A stretch of 64,000 nt of DNA from CALOBA01 sp942491465 (GTDB taxonomy: Bacteria > Pseudomonadota > Gammaproteobacteria > Chromatiales > Chromatiaceae). The notes below the pieces were generated by a model. It saw only the letters and a list, made by a program, of their open reading frames with translations. It had not been told where the DNA came from and did no database searches. Of this stretch, positions 33,160 through 45,401 are shown piece by piece; within the stretch, counting starts at the first letter, position 1, and every line of letters begins with the position of its first letter. A program made the position numbers and the translations under genes. The stretch spans positions 1 through 64,000 of the forward strand of contig CALOBA010000072.1 of assembly GCA_942491465.1 (NCBI GenBank), written 5' to 3'.

Positions 33160-33642
33160 ATGCCTCTGACCAAGCACGGGGAGATGCGACTTGCCCATCC
33201 CGAACTCACCGCCCTGCTGCAGGGTACGGTGGAGCCGCTGGGCTACGAGCTAGCCGGCGTCCAGCTTGCCCAGCCCGATCGGGGAGCTGCGGTCTTGCGG
33301 GTCTTCATCGACAAGGCCGATGGGATCACCCTCGAAGACTGCGAGGCGGTCAGCCGCCAGATCAGCGGTCTGCTGGATGTCGAAGACCCGATCTCCGGTC
33401 ACTATGACTTGGAGGTGTCGTCACCGGGGCTGGACCGGCCACTGTTTACGGCCGAGCAGCTGCAACGATTCACCGGTGAGCGGGCACGGGTCCGGCTGGA
33501 TGCCAAGCTCGATGAGCGCCGTCGCTTCGACGGCGTCTTGCGCGGAGTCGACGCGGGGCGGCTGCATATCGAGGTCGAAGGCAACGTTTACGCACTCCCG
33601 CTGGAGATGATCGACAGCGCTCGGCTGGTGCCTGAATTCTGA
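33160..33642 (+). CDS. rimP: Ribosome maturation factor RimP
   Basis: The 160-residue protein has the two RimP domains: ELTALLQGTVEPLGYELAGV and RVFIDKADGITLEDCEAVSR, then VSSPGLDRPL and the C-terminal SH3-like barrel ending LVPEF. It helps 30S subunit assembly. It heads rimP-nusA-infB-rbfA-truB. ATG 33160 has no clear ribosome site; ATG 33184 follows GGGGAG directly, so the true start is uncertain by eight codons. Confidence 0.93.
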   Translation: MPLTKHGEMRLAHPELTALLQGTVEPLGYELAGVQLAQPDRGAAVLRVFIDKADGITLEDCEAVSRQISGLLDVEDPISGHYDLEVSSPGLDRPLFTAEQLQRFTGERARVRLDAKLDERRRFDGVLRGVDAGRLHIEVEGNVYALPLEMIDSARLVPEF

Positions 33643-33676
33643 ATCGCGTCCGCCCGATGCGGGCGCGGGAAACACT

Positions 33677-35179
33677 ATGAGTAAAGAGATCCTATTGGTT
33701 GTCGATGCAGTCTCGCACGAGAAGGACGTCCCGCAGGACGTGATCTTCGAGGCGATGGAGGCCGCGCTGGCGTCGGCAACCCGCAAAAAGCATGGCGGCG
33801 ACATCGAGGCCCGGGTCTCGATCGATCGCGAGACCGGCGAATACGAGACGTTCCGGCGCTGGGAGGTGGTCGAAGACCCGGACGGCGAGCCTCTGGAGGC
33901 CCCGGAGCGACAGATTACATTTTCCGCGGCCAAGGAACTCGATCCCTCTCTGGACCTCGGCGGCTTCATCGAAGAGCAGATCGAGTCGGTCTTGTTCGGG
34001 CGCATCGCCGCCCAGACCGCTAAACAGGTCATCGTTCAGCGGGTACGCGAGGCCGAGCGGGCGAAGATCGTCGAGGCGTTCCAGGGTCGCGAGGGCGAGC
34101 TGGTGACCGGCATCGTCAAGAAGGCCGAGCGCGGCACCATCGCGCTCGATCTCGGCGGTAATGCCGAGGCGCTGGTTCCCCGCGATCACGTCATCCCGCG
34201 CGAGTCTGTGCGCGCCGGTGACCGGCTGCGGGGCATCCTCTATGAGGTCCGCTCGGAGCCGAAAGGGCCACAGCTGTTTGTCAGTCGCACGATTCCCGAG
34301 CTGCTGATGGAACTGTTTAAGCTGGAGGTGCCGGAGGTCGGCGAAGGGACGGTCGAGATCATGGCCGCGGCGCGGGATCCGGGGCTGCGGGCCAAGATTG
34401 CCGTGCGTACCAACGATCCTCGGGTGGACCCGGTCGGTGCCTGCGTGGGCATGCGCGGTTCGCGCGTCCAGGCGGTGAGCAACGAACTGAACGGGGAGCG
34501 GGTGGATATCATCTTATGGGAGCAGAACCCGGCTCAATTCGTCATCAACGCAATGTCGCCGGCCGACGTGGTCTCCATCGTCATCGACGAGGATGCGGGC
34601 GCCATGGATGTGGCGGTCAAGGAGGAGAACCTGTCGCAAGCCATCGGTCGTGGCGGCCAAAACGTACGCTTGGCCGGGCAGCTGACGGGTTGGCAGCTCA
34701 ACGTGATGAGCGAGGAAGACGCCGCCGCGAAGAGTGAAGAGGAAGGGCAGCGTCTCGTCGGCGTCTTCATGGAGCAACTCCAGATCGATGAGAACGTCGC
34801 GGCGGTGCTCGTCGAGGAGGGGTTCACGACCGTCGACGAGGTCGCCTACGTTCCGGTGGCCGAGCTGGAGGCGATTGCCGAGTTTGACGACGAGCTGATC
34901 GCCCAGTTGCGCGAGCGCGCCAACGACGTGCTGGTGCAGCAGGCGATCGAGCGTGGTGAGGACCTCAATGCGGAGCCGGCCGAGGACCTATTGAAAATGC
35001 CGGGTATGGACGAGGATCTCGCCTATGCCCTCGCTCGCCGCGGCGTGGTGAGCATGGACGACCTCGCCGAGCAGTCGGTGGACGAGCTGATGGAGCTCGA
35101 CGGCATGGACGAGGAGCGGGCAGGTAGATTGATCATGACGGCGCGTGAGCCTTGGTTCGCGGACGCGGGCCAGGACTGA
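33677..35179 (+). CDS. nusA: Transcription elongation factor NusA
   Basis: The 500-residue protein has an N-terminal RNA-polymerase-binding domain, an S1 domain (about 135-200), KH domains (VGACVGMRGSRVQAVSNEL and AIGRGGQNVRLA) and two C-terminal acidic repeats (IDENVAAVLVEEGF and LLKMPGMDEDLA). It modulates pausing, termination and antitermination. Lies 34 bp after rimP and 14 bp before infB. Confidence 0.97.
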   Translation: MSKEILLVVDAVSHEKDVPQDVIFEAMEAALASATRKKHGGDIEARVSIDRETGEYETFRRWEVVEDPDGEPLEAPERQITFSAAKELDPSLDLGGFIEEQIESVLFGRIAAQTAKQVIVQRVREAERAKIVEAFQGREGELVTGIVKKAERGTIALDLGGNAEALVPRDHVIPRESVRAGDRLRGILYEVRSEPKGPQLFVSRTIPELLMELFKLEVPEVGEGTVEIMAAARDPGLRAKIAVRTNDPRVDPVGACVGMRGSRVQAVSNELNGERVDIILWEQNPAQFVINAMSPADVVSIVIDEDAGAMDVAVKEENLSQAIGRGGQNVRLAGQLTGWQLNVMSEEDAAAKSEEEGQRLVGVFMEQLQIDENVAAVLVEEGFTTVDEVAYVPVAELEAIAEFDDELIAQLRERANDVLVQQAIERGEDLNAEPAEDLLKMPGMDEDLAYALARRGVVSMDDLAEQSVDELMELDGMDEERAGRLIMTAREPWFADAGQD

Positions 35180-35193
35180 CGGGGGTAGGGGCA

Positions 35194-38064
<2,871 letters not shown>

Positions 38065-38098
38065 TGCACGGGGTTCCCCGGCACGGGGATGAGCGGCC

Positions 38099-38521
38099 AT
38101 GAGTCGTGAATCCCCGCGCAGCGAGCGCATCGGCGCGGAGCTCCTGCGTGAGCTCACCCGCATCCTGCGCGCCGAGGTTCGCGATCCGCGCCTCGGCGGG
38201 ATTACCGTGCAGGAGGTCCGCGTTTCCCGCGATCTGGCCTATGCCAAGGTCTACTTCACCTGCTTCCCGACGGACGAGGACGCTGCCGGCCGCGAGAAGC
38301 TGCTCAACGGGCGCCTTTCGGGCTTTCTGCGTCGGGAGCTGGCCCATGGCTCGCGGTTGCGGACCGTTCCCCGACTGCAGTTCGTCCATGACGTCTCCAT
38401 ACGTCATGGCGAGGCGCTCTCGGCGTTGATCGAGACCGCCGTCGGCGGTCTTCCCGCGGAGCCGGAGGACGTGGCAGCTGCCGATGCTGACGACGCCGTG
38501 AAATCGGAGCAGGTCCCATAG
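38099..38521 (+). CDS. rbfA: Ribosome-binding factor A
   Basis: The 140-residue cold-shock-type KH protein has SERIGAELLRELTRIL, EVRDPRLGGITVQEVRVSRD and LAYAKVYFT, then RTVPRLQFVHDVSI. It acts in 16S rRNA 5' end maturation. It is 34 bp after infB. The acidic tail (about 120-140) is longer than in some relatives. Confidence 0.96.
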   Translation: MSRESPRSERIGAELLRELTRILRAEVRDPRLGGITVQEVRVSRDLAYAKVYFTCFPTDEDAAGREKLLNGRLSGFLRRELAHGSRLRTVPRLQFVHDVSIRHGEALSALIETAVGGLPAEPEDVAAADADDAVKSEQVP

Positions 38522-38595
38522 GTCTGCGCTTGCCCGTCTGAGCGCTTGGCCGACCGCCCCGCGCCGCCCCCTGAGCTTGCCAACTGGATACGAAA

Positions 38596-39531
38596 ATGGC
38601 ACGACGACGCCCAAAGGGCCGCAATGTCAGCGGCATTCTATTGCTGGACAAACCGTCCGGCATCTCATCGAACCACGCCTTGCAGCGGGTTAAGCGGCTG
38701 TTCTATGCCGCGAAGGCCGGTCATACCGGCAGTCTCGACCCGTTGGCCACGGGCCTGCTGCCCCTCTGCCTGGGCTACACGACCAAGTTTTCCGGCTTTC
38801 TGCTCGATGCCGACAAGCGCTATCGGGTACGCATCCGGCTGGGCGTCAGCACGACGACGGCCGATGCCGAAGGCGAGGTGGTTGCAGAGCATCCGACCGA
38901 TGCGGTCACCGAGGCGGCGCTGCGCGAGGTGCTCGGCCGGTTTGTCGGTGAGATCGAGCAGGTACCGCCGATGTATTCGGCGGTCAAGCACCAGGGGCAG
39001 CGGCTCTACAAGCTCGCCCGTGAGGGTAAGGAAGTGGAGCGTACGCCGCGGCGGATCTCGATCCATGCCTTGGACCTGCTGAGCTTTGCGCTGCCGGAGG
39101 TCGAGCTCGATGTCCACTGCTCCAAGGGCACCTATGTGCGTACGCTGGCGGAAGATATCGGCAATGCGCTCGGCTGTGGTGGACATGTGTCGGCCCTGCG
39201 TCGCAGTGGGGTCGGGCCTTACGTCGAGGGTGACACCGAATTCGTCACCATGGAGGCGATCGAAGGGATCGTCGAGCAGCATGCCGACGACCCGTCGGCG
39301 CGCAATGCCGCGCTCGACGCACTTCTGCTGCCGCTGGACAGCGTGCTCGGCCACTGCGCGGCCGTACAGCTTTCCGCCGATGCCGCGTTCTATCTTGCCC
39401 AGGGGCAGCCGGTGATGGTCCCGCAGGCGCCGACCGAGGGAATGGTCCGGCTCTACGACGTGTCGGGGCATTTTCTCGGTATCGGCGAGATCCTTGATGA
39501 CGGCAAGGTACAGCCGAAGCGGCTGGTGTGA
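38596..39531 (+). CDS. truB: tRNA pseudouridine-55 synthase
   Basis: The 311-residue enzyme has the catalytic Asp in GHTGSLDPLATGLLPL, the motif GRFVGEIEQVPPMYSAVKHQ, YKLAREGKEVER and SKGTYVRTLAEDIG. It converts U55 of tRNAs to pseudouridine. It is 74 bp after rbfA and ends the block; MITEs follow. Confidence 0.97.
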   Translation: MARRRPKGRNVSGILLLDKPSGISSNHALQRVKRLFYAAKAGHTGSLDPLATGLLPLCLGYTTKFSGFLLDADKRYRVRIRLGVSTTTADAEGEVVAEHPTDAVTEAALREVLGRFVGEIEQVPPMYSAVKHQGQRLYKLAREGKEVERTPRRISIHALDLLSFALPEVELDVHCSKGTYVRTLAEDIGNALGCGGHVSALRRSGVGPYVEGDTEFVTMEAIEGIVEQHADDPSARNAALDALLLPLDSVLGHCAAVQLSADAAFYLAQGQPVMVPQAPTEGMVRLYDVSGHFLGIGEILDDGKVQPKRLV

Positions 39532-39708
39532 GGGGAGAGCGATCATCGCATCAAGGTCGCTGACCGGCGCTCGCCCGAAGATGCGCAGTGACCTGTTCGA
39601 ACCGCTGAGCGGTTGCGCCGGCTCGGTTTCAATCGGCGGCGGATGACCGTAGAATTGCGCCCAGATCGCGGGTCGGTCCATGCTCGAGAGCGTCGTGATC
39701 GGCCCCGC

Positions 39709-39812
39709 TAAGTCAAGGTTCAGAAACAAGTGGTGCAGACGCAACCACGAAACGGCCAATCAAAAGGTTCAGCGAGCGGGCGTCTGCGCCACTTGTTTCT
39801 GAACCGATCCTA
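39709..39812. repeat. 104-bp MITE, copy B
   Basis: Same family as the 28.2-kb copy, in opposite orientation. It shares its right edge with copy C, a tandem arrangement with TAAG at the junction. Confidence 0.9.
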
Positions 39813-39914
39813 AGTCAAGGTTCAGAAACAAGTGGTGCAGACGCAACCAAGAAACGGCGAATCAAAAGGTTCAGCGAGCGGGCGTCTGCGCCACTTGTTT
39901 TTGAATCGATCCTA
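39811..39914. repeat. 104-bp MITE, copy C
   Basis: Nearly identical to copy B; a few bases differ. The two form a head-to-tail tandem, suggesting a second insertion into the edge of the first or an unequal exchange. Confidence 0.9.
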
Positions 39915-40026
39915 ATAATCTAATCCATCCACCCCCGGGCAGATCCCCTGAAGTCATTGTCGGAGGATCGGCGCCGCGCCTGATGCGGCGAGACGCAACG
40001 CCCGGATGAACGACAGGAGAACTGCA

Positions 40027-40296
40027 ATGACCATGACCGCAGACGACAAGCGCCAGATCATCGAAGAGCACGGCCGTGGCACGAACGACACCGGATCGCC
40101 CGAGGTGCAGGTGGCACTGCTCACGGCGCGCATCAAACAGCTCACCGGGCACTTCAGCACGCACAAGCACGACCACCACTCCCGCCGCGGGCTGGTGCGG
40201 ATGGTCAACTCCCGGCGCAAGCTGCTCGACTATCTCAAGGGCAAGGATCTCGATCGATACCGCGCCCTGATCCAGAAGCTCGGCCTGCGCCGCTGA
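40027..40296 (+). CDS. rpsO: Ribosomal protein S15
   Basis: The 89-residue protein has DKRQIIEEHGRGTNDTGSPE, LTARIKQLTGHFSTHKHDHH, SRRGLVRMVNSRRKLLDYLK. It binds 16S rRNA early in 30S assembly. ATG 40027 has an AGGAGAAC ribosome site. Confidence 0.98.
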   Translation: MTMTADDKRQIIEEHGRGTNDTGSPEVQVALLTARIKQLTGHFSTHKHDHHSRRGLVRMVNSRRKLLDYLKGKDLDRYRALIQKLGLRR

Positions 40297-40631
40297 GCGC
40301 AGGGCGCGATCCCGATGCGGCATGGACCCGGCACCGGCGGCGCCTCTCGGCGCTCCGTCCGGGGGCCGCAGCGGGTGTCGCGCGCGCGGCCCTGTCCACC
40401 GTCAAGGTGCGACAGGGCCAAGCACCGCCACAGCCCGCCGACGATGTCGAGCGCCCCTAGGCGCACCCTGTTTTCCAGCGCCCGTCGCTTGGTGCCGGGT
40501 GCCTTCAGGCGCCTTTTCCCGACGCCCGCGCCCATGGCTGATCCGTTGCCCCAGCCTGCTCCGAGCGCGAGCCCGACGACCGTCCGAGGCCGGTGCTTCG
40601 GGCGAGCACAGCCCCCCCGAGGACCGATCCA
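40297..40631. other. 335-bp rpsO-pnp intergenic
   Basis: No gene is seen. In relatives this leader is where pnp autoregulates via RNase III processing; no obvious long hairpin is apparent by eye. Confidence 0.4.
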
Positions 40632-42737
40632 GTGACCTTGATCCGTAAGACCTTCCAGTACGGCGACCAGACCGTTACGCTTGAGACCGGCGAGATTGCC
40701 CGTCAAGCCGACGGCGCCGTGCTCATCAATGTCGACGACACCGTGGTGCTCGTCACCGTGGTCGTCGACAAACGCGCCACGGCAGAAAAGGACTTCCTGC
40801 CGTTGACCGTCGACTATCAGGAAAAGACCTACGCCGCCGGCCGTATCCCCGGCGGTTTTTTCCGCCGTGAGGGCCGTCCGAGCGAGAACGAGATCCTGAC
40901 CGCGCGGCTGATCGACCGTCCGGTCCGGCCCCTGTTCGCCGACGGCTTTGGTCGTGAGGTGCAGATCATCGCGACGGTCAAGTCCTTGAACCCGGCGGTC
41001 CATCCCGAGGTGCCGGCACTGATCGGCGCCTCCGCTGCCCTGGCCGTCGCCGGTCTGCCGTTCAACGGTCCGGTCGGCGCCGCCCGTGTCGGCTACAAGA
41101 ACGGTCAATACCTGCTCAACCCCGCTGTTGTGGGCCTAAGCCCCGACAGCGATCTGGATCTGGTGGTCGCCGGCACCGAGAGCGCCGTACTGATGGTCGA
41201 GTCCGAGGCCCGCGGTCTGTCCGAAGAGGTCATGCTCGGCGCCGTGCTGTTCGGCCATGAGCAGATGCAGGTGGTCATCCAGACCATCAAGGAGCTGGCC
41301 GCCGAGGTCAACAAGACCCCGGTCGAATTCACCCCGGCCTCGATCGACCCGGAACTGGCCGCCGCGGTGCAGAATGCCGCCGGCGAGCGCCTCGGCGATG
41401 CCTATCGGATCGCCGAGAAGATGGCCCGCTACGAGGCCCTCGACGGCATCCGCAAAGACCTGTTCGACAGCCTGGCGGGGGACGAGACCCCGTGGAGCCA
41501 GTCCGAGGTCTACGCCGCCGTCGACAAGCTGGAGAAGGAGATCGTGCGCGGGCGGATCCTCGCCGGCGAGCCCCGCATCGATGGGCGTGACACCAAGACC
41601 GTGCGTCCGATCAGCATCCGCACCGGCGTGCTGCCGCGCACCCACGGCTCGGCCCTGTTCACCCGCGGCGAGACCCAGGCCATGGTGATCACCACCCTGG
41701 GCACGGAGCGCGACTCGCAGATCATCGATGCGCTGGACGGCGAGCGTCGTGAGCCGTTTATGCTGCACTACAACTTCCCGCCGTTCTGCGTCGGTGAGCA
41801 GGGCCGCGTCGGCAGCCCGAAGCGTCGTGAGATCGGCCACGGCCGCCTGGCCAAGCGCGGTGTGCTCGCGGCCATGCCGAACCTGGAGGAGTTCCCCTAC
41901 TCGGTGCGCGTCGTCTCCGAGATCACCGAGTCCAACGGCTCCAGTTCCATGGCCTCGGTCTGCGGCACCAGTCTGTCGCTGATGGATGCCGGCGTGCCCA
42001 TCAAGGGGCCGGTGGCCGGCGTTGCCATGGGGCTGATCAAAGAGGGCGACGGCTTCGCCGTGCTCACCGACATCATGGGTGATGAGGATCACCTCGGCGA
42101 TATGGACTTCAAGGTCGCCGGCACCGCCGAGGGCATCAACGCCCTGCAGATGGACATCAAGATCGAGGGCATCACCCGCGAGATCATGGAGACGGCGCTG
42201 GAGCAGGCGAAGGCCGGTCGCATGCACATCCTGGGCGAGATGAACAAGGTCATCGAGCGCCACCGCGCCGAGATGTCCGACTACGCGCCGCGGATCATCG
42301 AGCTGAAGATCCATCCGGAGAAGATCCGCGACGTCATCGGCAAGGGCGGCGCCACCATCCGCGCCATCACCGAGGAGACCGGCGCCACCATCGACATCAA
42401 CGATGACGGCATGGTGAAGATCTTCTCGGTCAAGAAGAGCGCCGGCGAAGAGGCCAAGAAGCGCGTCCAGCTCATCACCGCCGACGTCGAGGTGGGCAAG
42501 GTCTACGAGGGCAAGGTCGCCCGACTGATGGACTTCGGCGCCTTCGTCACCATCCTGCCCGGCCGCGACGGTCTGGTGCACATCTCGCAGATCAGCGAGG
42601 AGCGGGTGCAGAGCGTCAGCGACAAGCTCAAGGTCGACGACCACGTCAAGGTCAAGGTCCTGGAGGTCGACAAGCAGGGCCGCATCCGCCTGAGCATGAA
42701 GGCGGTCACCGACGAGGAGCGCGTCTCCGTCGGCTAG
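40632..42737 (+). CDS. pnp: Polyribonucleotide nucleotidyltransferase
   Basis: The 701-residue enzyme has two RNase PH-type domains (FFRREGRPSENEILTARLID; MGDEDHLGDMDFKVAGTAEG), a KH domain (RDVIGKGGATIRAITEETGA) and a C-terminal S1 domain (LMDFGAFVTILPGRDGLVHI). It degrades RNA phosphorolytically. The start is GTG 40632 with GAGGA 10 bp upstream. A partial, internally deleted second copy lies at 43355. Confidence 0.97.
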   Translation: MTLIRKTFQYGDQTVTLETGEIARQADGAVLINVDDTVVLVTVVVDKRATAEKDFLPLTVDYQEKTYAAGRIPGGFFRREGRPSENEILTARLIDRPVRPLFADGFGREVQIIATVKSLNPAVHPEVPALIGASAALAVAGLPFNGPVGAARVGYKNGQYLLNPAVVGLSPDSDLDLVVAGTESAVLMVESEARGLSEEVMLGAVLFGHEQMQVVIQTIKELAAEVNKTPVEFTPASIDPELAAAVQNAAGERLGDAYRIAEKMARYEALDGIRKDLFDSLAGDETPWSQSEVYAAVDKLEKEIVRGRILAGEPRIDGRDTKTVRPISIRTGVLPRTHGSALFTRGETQAMVITTLGTERDSQIIDALDGERREPFMLHYNFPPFCVGEQGRVGSPKRREIGHGRLAKRGVLAAMPNLEEFPYSVRVVSEITESNGSSSMASVCGTSLSLMDAGVPIKGPVAGVAMGLIKEGDGFAVLTDIMGDEDHLGDMDFKVAGTAEGINALQMDIKIEGITREIMETALEQAKAGRMHILGEMNKVIERHRAEMSDYAPRIIELKIHPEKIRDVIGKGGATIRAITEETGATIDINDDGMVKIFSVKKSAGEEAKKRVQLITADVEVGKVYEGKVARLMDFGAFVTILPGRDGLVHISQISEERVQSVSDKLKVDDHVKVKVLEVDKQGRIRLSMKAVTDEERVSVG

Positions 42738-43036
42738 CGCAAAGCGCGAGCGTACGTCCAGCAAGACGCTTCCTGTGGCCTCGGTGGTCCCTGCCGAGGC
42801 GCGCAGGTAGCCCTTGCCTCGGCGTGACCGTCCGACTTGGCACAGCCCACTGACGCAAGATGCGAGAGCGCCGTAGGGGAGGCGTTTGACAAGTGAACGA
42901 CGGATGTCGCCGTCCAGCGTGGTCCGATCCTTAGTCAAGGTTCAGAAACAAGTGGTGCAGACGCAACGACGAAACGGCCAATCCAAAGGCTCAGCGAGCG
43001 GGCGTCTGCACCACTTGTTTTTGAATCGATCCTTAG
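42738..43036. other. Intergenic with MITE copy D
   Basis: No gene is seen. MITE copy D (42932-43035) abuts the ParE remnant. Confidence 0.5.
42932..43035. repeat. 104-bp MITE, copy D
   Basis: Member of the family at 28201, flanked by TTAG on both sides. It lies next to the truncated toxin gene. Confidence 0.9.
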
Positions 43037-43217
43037 GAGAGTCGACGACACGCTGGAGGGTCTCGTAGACCTCAAGTGCGAAGTCCTAGCCCAAGCCCGG
43101 TGCGATGAGTTCGTAGTGATCGATCGACTGGTTGAGTTCGGCCGCTGCCTCCGGGTGGAAGCGATAGCTCATCGCTGGAAGCGCGATTGCTTGTTCAATC
43201 AGATCTTTCGTACTCAT
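43037..43217 (-). pseudogene. ParE/RelE-like toxin remnant fused to antitoxin start
   Basis: Reading leftward from ATG 43217 the frame gives STKDLIEQAIALP, the opening of a known type of small antitoxin, then directly MSYRFHPEAAAELNQSIDHY (43172 onward), the ParE/RelE toxin opening, an in-frame TAG (43086-43088) after APGLG, then DFALEVYETLQRVVD up to the MITE at 43035. So the antitoxin gene is deleted from its 13th codon into the toxin start, and the toxin is broken by a stop and truncated. The module is dead. Confidence 0.65.
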
Positions 43218-43354
43218 CGGTCAAAACCTCGGATTGGGAGGACGGTCGTTGCCAAGGAAGACGCGGTAAGCATGCGCTGCGGCTCGGCGTCGCCGTTCCT
43301 CTCCTCGGCAGCCGCCATCGGTGCCGGGTCTTCTGGCCGGGTCATCTTGCCCAT

Positions 43355-43617
43355 CGTTCTGCGTCGGTGAGCAAGGCCGCGTCGGCAGCCCGAAGCGCCG
43401 CGAGATCGGCCAGGCCCGTCTGGCCAAGCGCGGCGTGCTCACCGACAACATGGGTGATGAGGGCCACCTCGGCGATATGGACTTCAAGGTCGCCGGCACC
43501 GCCGACGTCGAGGTGGGCAAGGTCGCCCGACGGATGGACTTCGGCGCCTTCGTCACCATCCTGCCCGGCCGCGACGCTCTGGTGCACATCTCGCAGATCA
43601 GCGAGGAGCGGGTGCAG
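43355..43617 (+). pseudogene. Internally deleted duplicate of pnp
   Basis: The segment matches pnp in three blocks: about 41782-41870 (FCVGEQGRVGSPKRREIG), about 42057-42127 (MGDEGHLGDMDFKVAGTA) and about 42478-42611 (MDFGAFVTILPGRDALVHIS). The joins lie at short repeats (GTGCTC, ACCGCCGA, GGGCAAGGTC), and all three keep the reading frame, so one open frame runs through. Several bases differ from pnp, mostly at synonymous positions. It ends directly at the stop codon of the next gene. No ribosome site or start is convincing. Confidence 0.7.
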
Positions 43618-44649
43618 TCAGAACGCGCGTCTGACCCGCCAAGTCTGAAAATCGGTGCCGTCTTTGTAGGCGCCGCTATTGATGTATTCCAGCACCGTGC
43701 TCAGGCGATAGAAGCCGACGACGGAGGCCACGCGGATGATCTCCTTGCCCTGCTCATCGAAGAACAGCAGGGATGGGGCATAGAACAGATCGAGCTGCTC
43801 GGCCCACGCTCGGGCCGTGGTGCGCGTGCCCGACGGCGTGACCACCGGCGTGTCGGACCACATGTCGAGCTGGACGCTGTCGAGCTTGGTCAAGGCGGCC
43901 ATGATGTCTGGATCGCGCAGGGTTTGGCCATGCAGCACATCGCAGGCGTGGCAGTCGCCCTGCTCGAAGAAGACCACCAGCGGGCGTTTGGCGGGCACCG
44001 CAGTGCGGTCGAGATCGTAGGGCGGTGGCGAGAAGAAGTCCGCCTCATTGAGCTCTCCCGGCTCGAACACCATCCGATTGTCGCCACGCGCCAGGTAGTC
44101 CCGGAACGACTCGCGGCGATAGTGGTCGTCGGCCACGTACTCCAGGGCGGCGCGTAGCTGATAGGGTGGGTAGTAGCCCCGCAGGCGCAGCGCCGGGGTC
44201 CCGTCTTCGTCGTAGAACAGCAGCGACGGGGTGAAGTTGGTCTCCTCGCGCAGCGACAGCTCCCGCTCGGTCAGGACTTGGCCGTCGAGGTCGGTGACCT
44301 CGCTGATCCCCCAGATGTCGATGGGCACCACGTCGAAGTTGCGCCGGGTGTAGGCGACGATGTCCTCCAGGGCGAAGTTGACGTTGATCAGCTTCCAACA
44401 GTAGGCGCAGCGGCGTTGACCGAAGTACAGGATCAGGCCCGACTTGCCCGCCTCGTTGACCTCTGCCAGCTCGGCGGGCAGGTCGAGGAACGGGTCCTCG
44501 AACCACTCCGGGTAGGTCAGCGGGTCATCGCGGGGATGGTCGTCGAATCCGAGCAACTCCTCATGCTCGCCCACCCCGTAGGCGAGGGCCGGCAACAACA
44601 GGATCAGCAGGGCGCAGGTCCATCGATGCGGGGGGGCGGATAGGGTCAT
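43618..44649 (-). CDS. Periplasmic tandem thioredoxin-like protein
   Basis: The 343-residue protein has a signal peptide (CALLILLLPALAYG) and two thioredoxin-like halves with redox pairs C81-AY-C84 and C233-HA-C236. Each half has LxxFxxxxCxxC and a later P before the last strand (NFTPSLLFYDEDG; FYAPSLLFFDEQG). It resembles SoxW-like periplasmic thioredoxins of sulfur oxidisers but no sox gene is adjacent. It is divergent from nothing and convergent with the pnp relic, whose end touches its stop. Confidence 0.78.
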   Translation of the reverse strand: MTLSAPPHRWTCALLILLLPALAYGVGEHEELLGFDDHPRDDPLTYPEWFEDPFLDLPAELAEVNEAGKSGLILYFGQRRCAYCWKLINVNFALEDIVAYTRRNFDVVPIDIWGISEVTDLDGQVLTERELSLREETNFTPSLLFYDEDGTPALRLRGYYPPYQLRAALEYVADDHYRRESFRDYLARGDNRMVFEPGELNEADFFSPPPYDLDRTAVPAKRPLVVFFEQGDCHACDVLHGQTLRDPDIMAALTKLDSVQLDMWSDTPVVTPSGTRTTARAWAEQLDLFYAPSLLFFDEQGKEIIRVASVVGFYRLSTVLEYINSGAYKDGTDFQTWRVRRAF

Positions 44650-44785
44650 GCGGCGGCTCCGATCGTGGGCTGTTGGGTATCCGGCGGGATGTCCGTTCGG
44701 GCTAGCGGGGCAGTTTGCGTCGACGGCTCGGATTTCGCAACGCTGCGACGTCTATCCTGTTGGCGAGGTCGCGCCGCCGCGCCGA

Positions 44786-45337
44786 TCAGGCGACTTGGTT
44801 GGCGGCCAGCAAGCGCTGCAGCAGGAACAGCGCAGCGATCCCGCGGGCTTCGCTGAAGTCCGGGCATTCAAGCAGGCCGTCGATGTCCTGCAGTGGCCAC
44901 GGGACGACCTCGATCGGCTCGGGCTCGTCGCCCTCGGCCTTGTCGGGATAGAGGTCGCGGGCCAGGACAATCTGTGTGGCGTGCTGGATGTAGCCCGGGA
45001 CCAACGAGCAGCGGCGCAGCACCTGCAGGTCGCGGGCGGCATAGCCGACCTCTTCGCGAAGCTCGCGACCGGCGGCGTTGATGATGGATTCGCCGTCTTC
45101 GACGACGCCTTTGGGGAAACCGAGTTCATAGGCATCGCTGCCGGCGGCGTATTCGCGGATCAGCAGCAGGTTGCCGTCGTCGTGCAGCGGCACGATCATC
45201 ACCGAGTCCTGACCGCCGAGGATGCGCTCATAGGTTCGGGTCGCGCCGTTGGAGAATCGCAGGTCAACGGCCTCGATGTGGAAGATCCGGGAGCGCGCGG
45301 CCGAGCGGCGATTCAGGATTTCGGGTTTTGTCGGCAT
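44786..45337 (-). CDS. nudE: ADP-sugar/ADP-ribose-type Nudix hydrolase
   Basis: The 183-residue protein has a Nudix box GVVEDGESIINAAGRELREE (about 95-116) with the EExGY ending, followed by YPDKAEGDEPEPIEVVPW. The layout matches NudE, which hydrolyses ADP-ribose and related dinucleotides. Stop and start are clear. It is divergent from the nucleotidase gene with 64 bp between them. Confidence 0.85.
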   Translation of the reverse strand: MPTKPEILNRRSAARSRIFHIEAVDLRFSNGATRTYERILGGQDSVMIVPLHDDGNLLLIREYAAGSDAYELGFPKGVVEDGESIINAAGRELREEVGYAARDLQVLRRCSLVPGYIQHATQIVLARDLYPDKAEGDEPEPIEVVPWPLQDIDGLLECPDFSEARGIAALFLLQRLLAANQVA

Positions 45338-45401
45338 GGTCGGTTCTCCGGTAAGCTGCGCCGCCCAAGCCCATCGCCCGCAGCCGCTCTATGAGGTCAT
45401 G

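Larger units (their letters stand above)
39532..40026. other. Intergenic with two tandem MITEs
   Basis: No gene is seen in 495 bp. MITE copies B and C lie at 39709-39812 and 39811-39914, sharing an edge. The rpsO control region lies at the right end. Confidence 0.5.

Noticed and set aside
41136..42938. 600-residue minus-strand open frame
   Set aside because: Antisense to pnp with Asp/Gly/Leu bias, no RBS.
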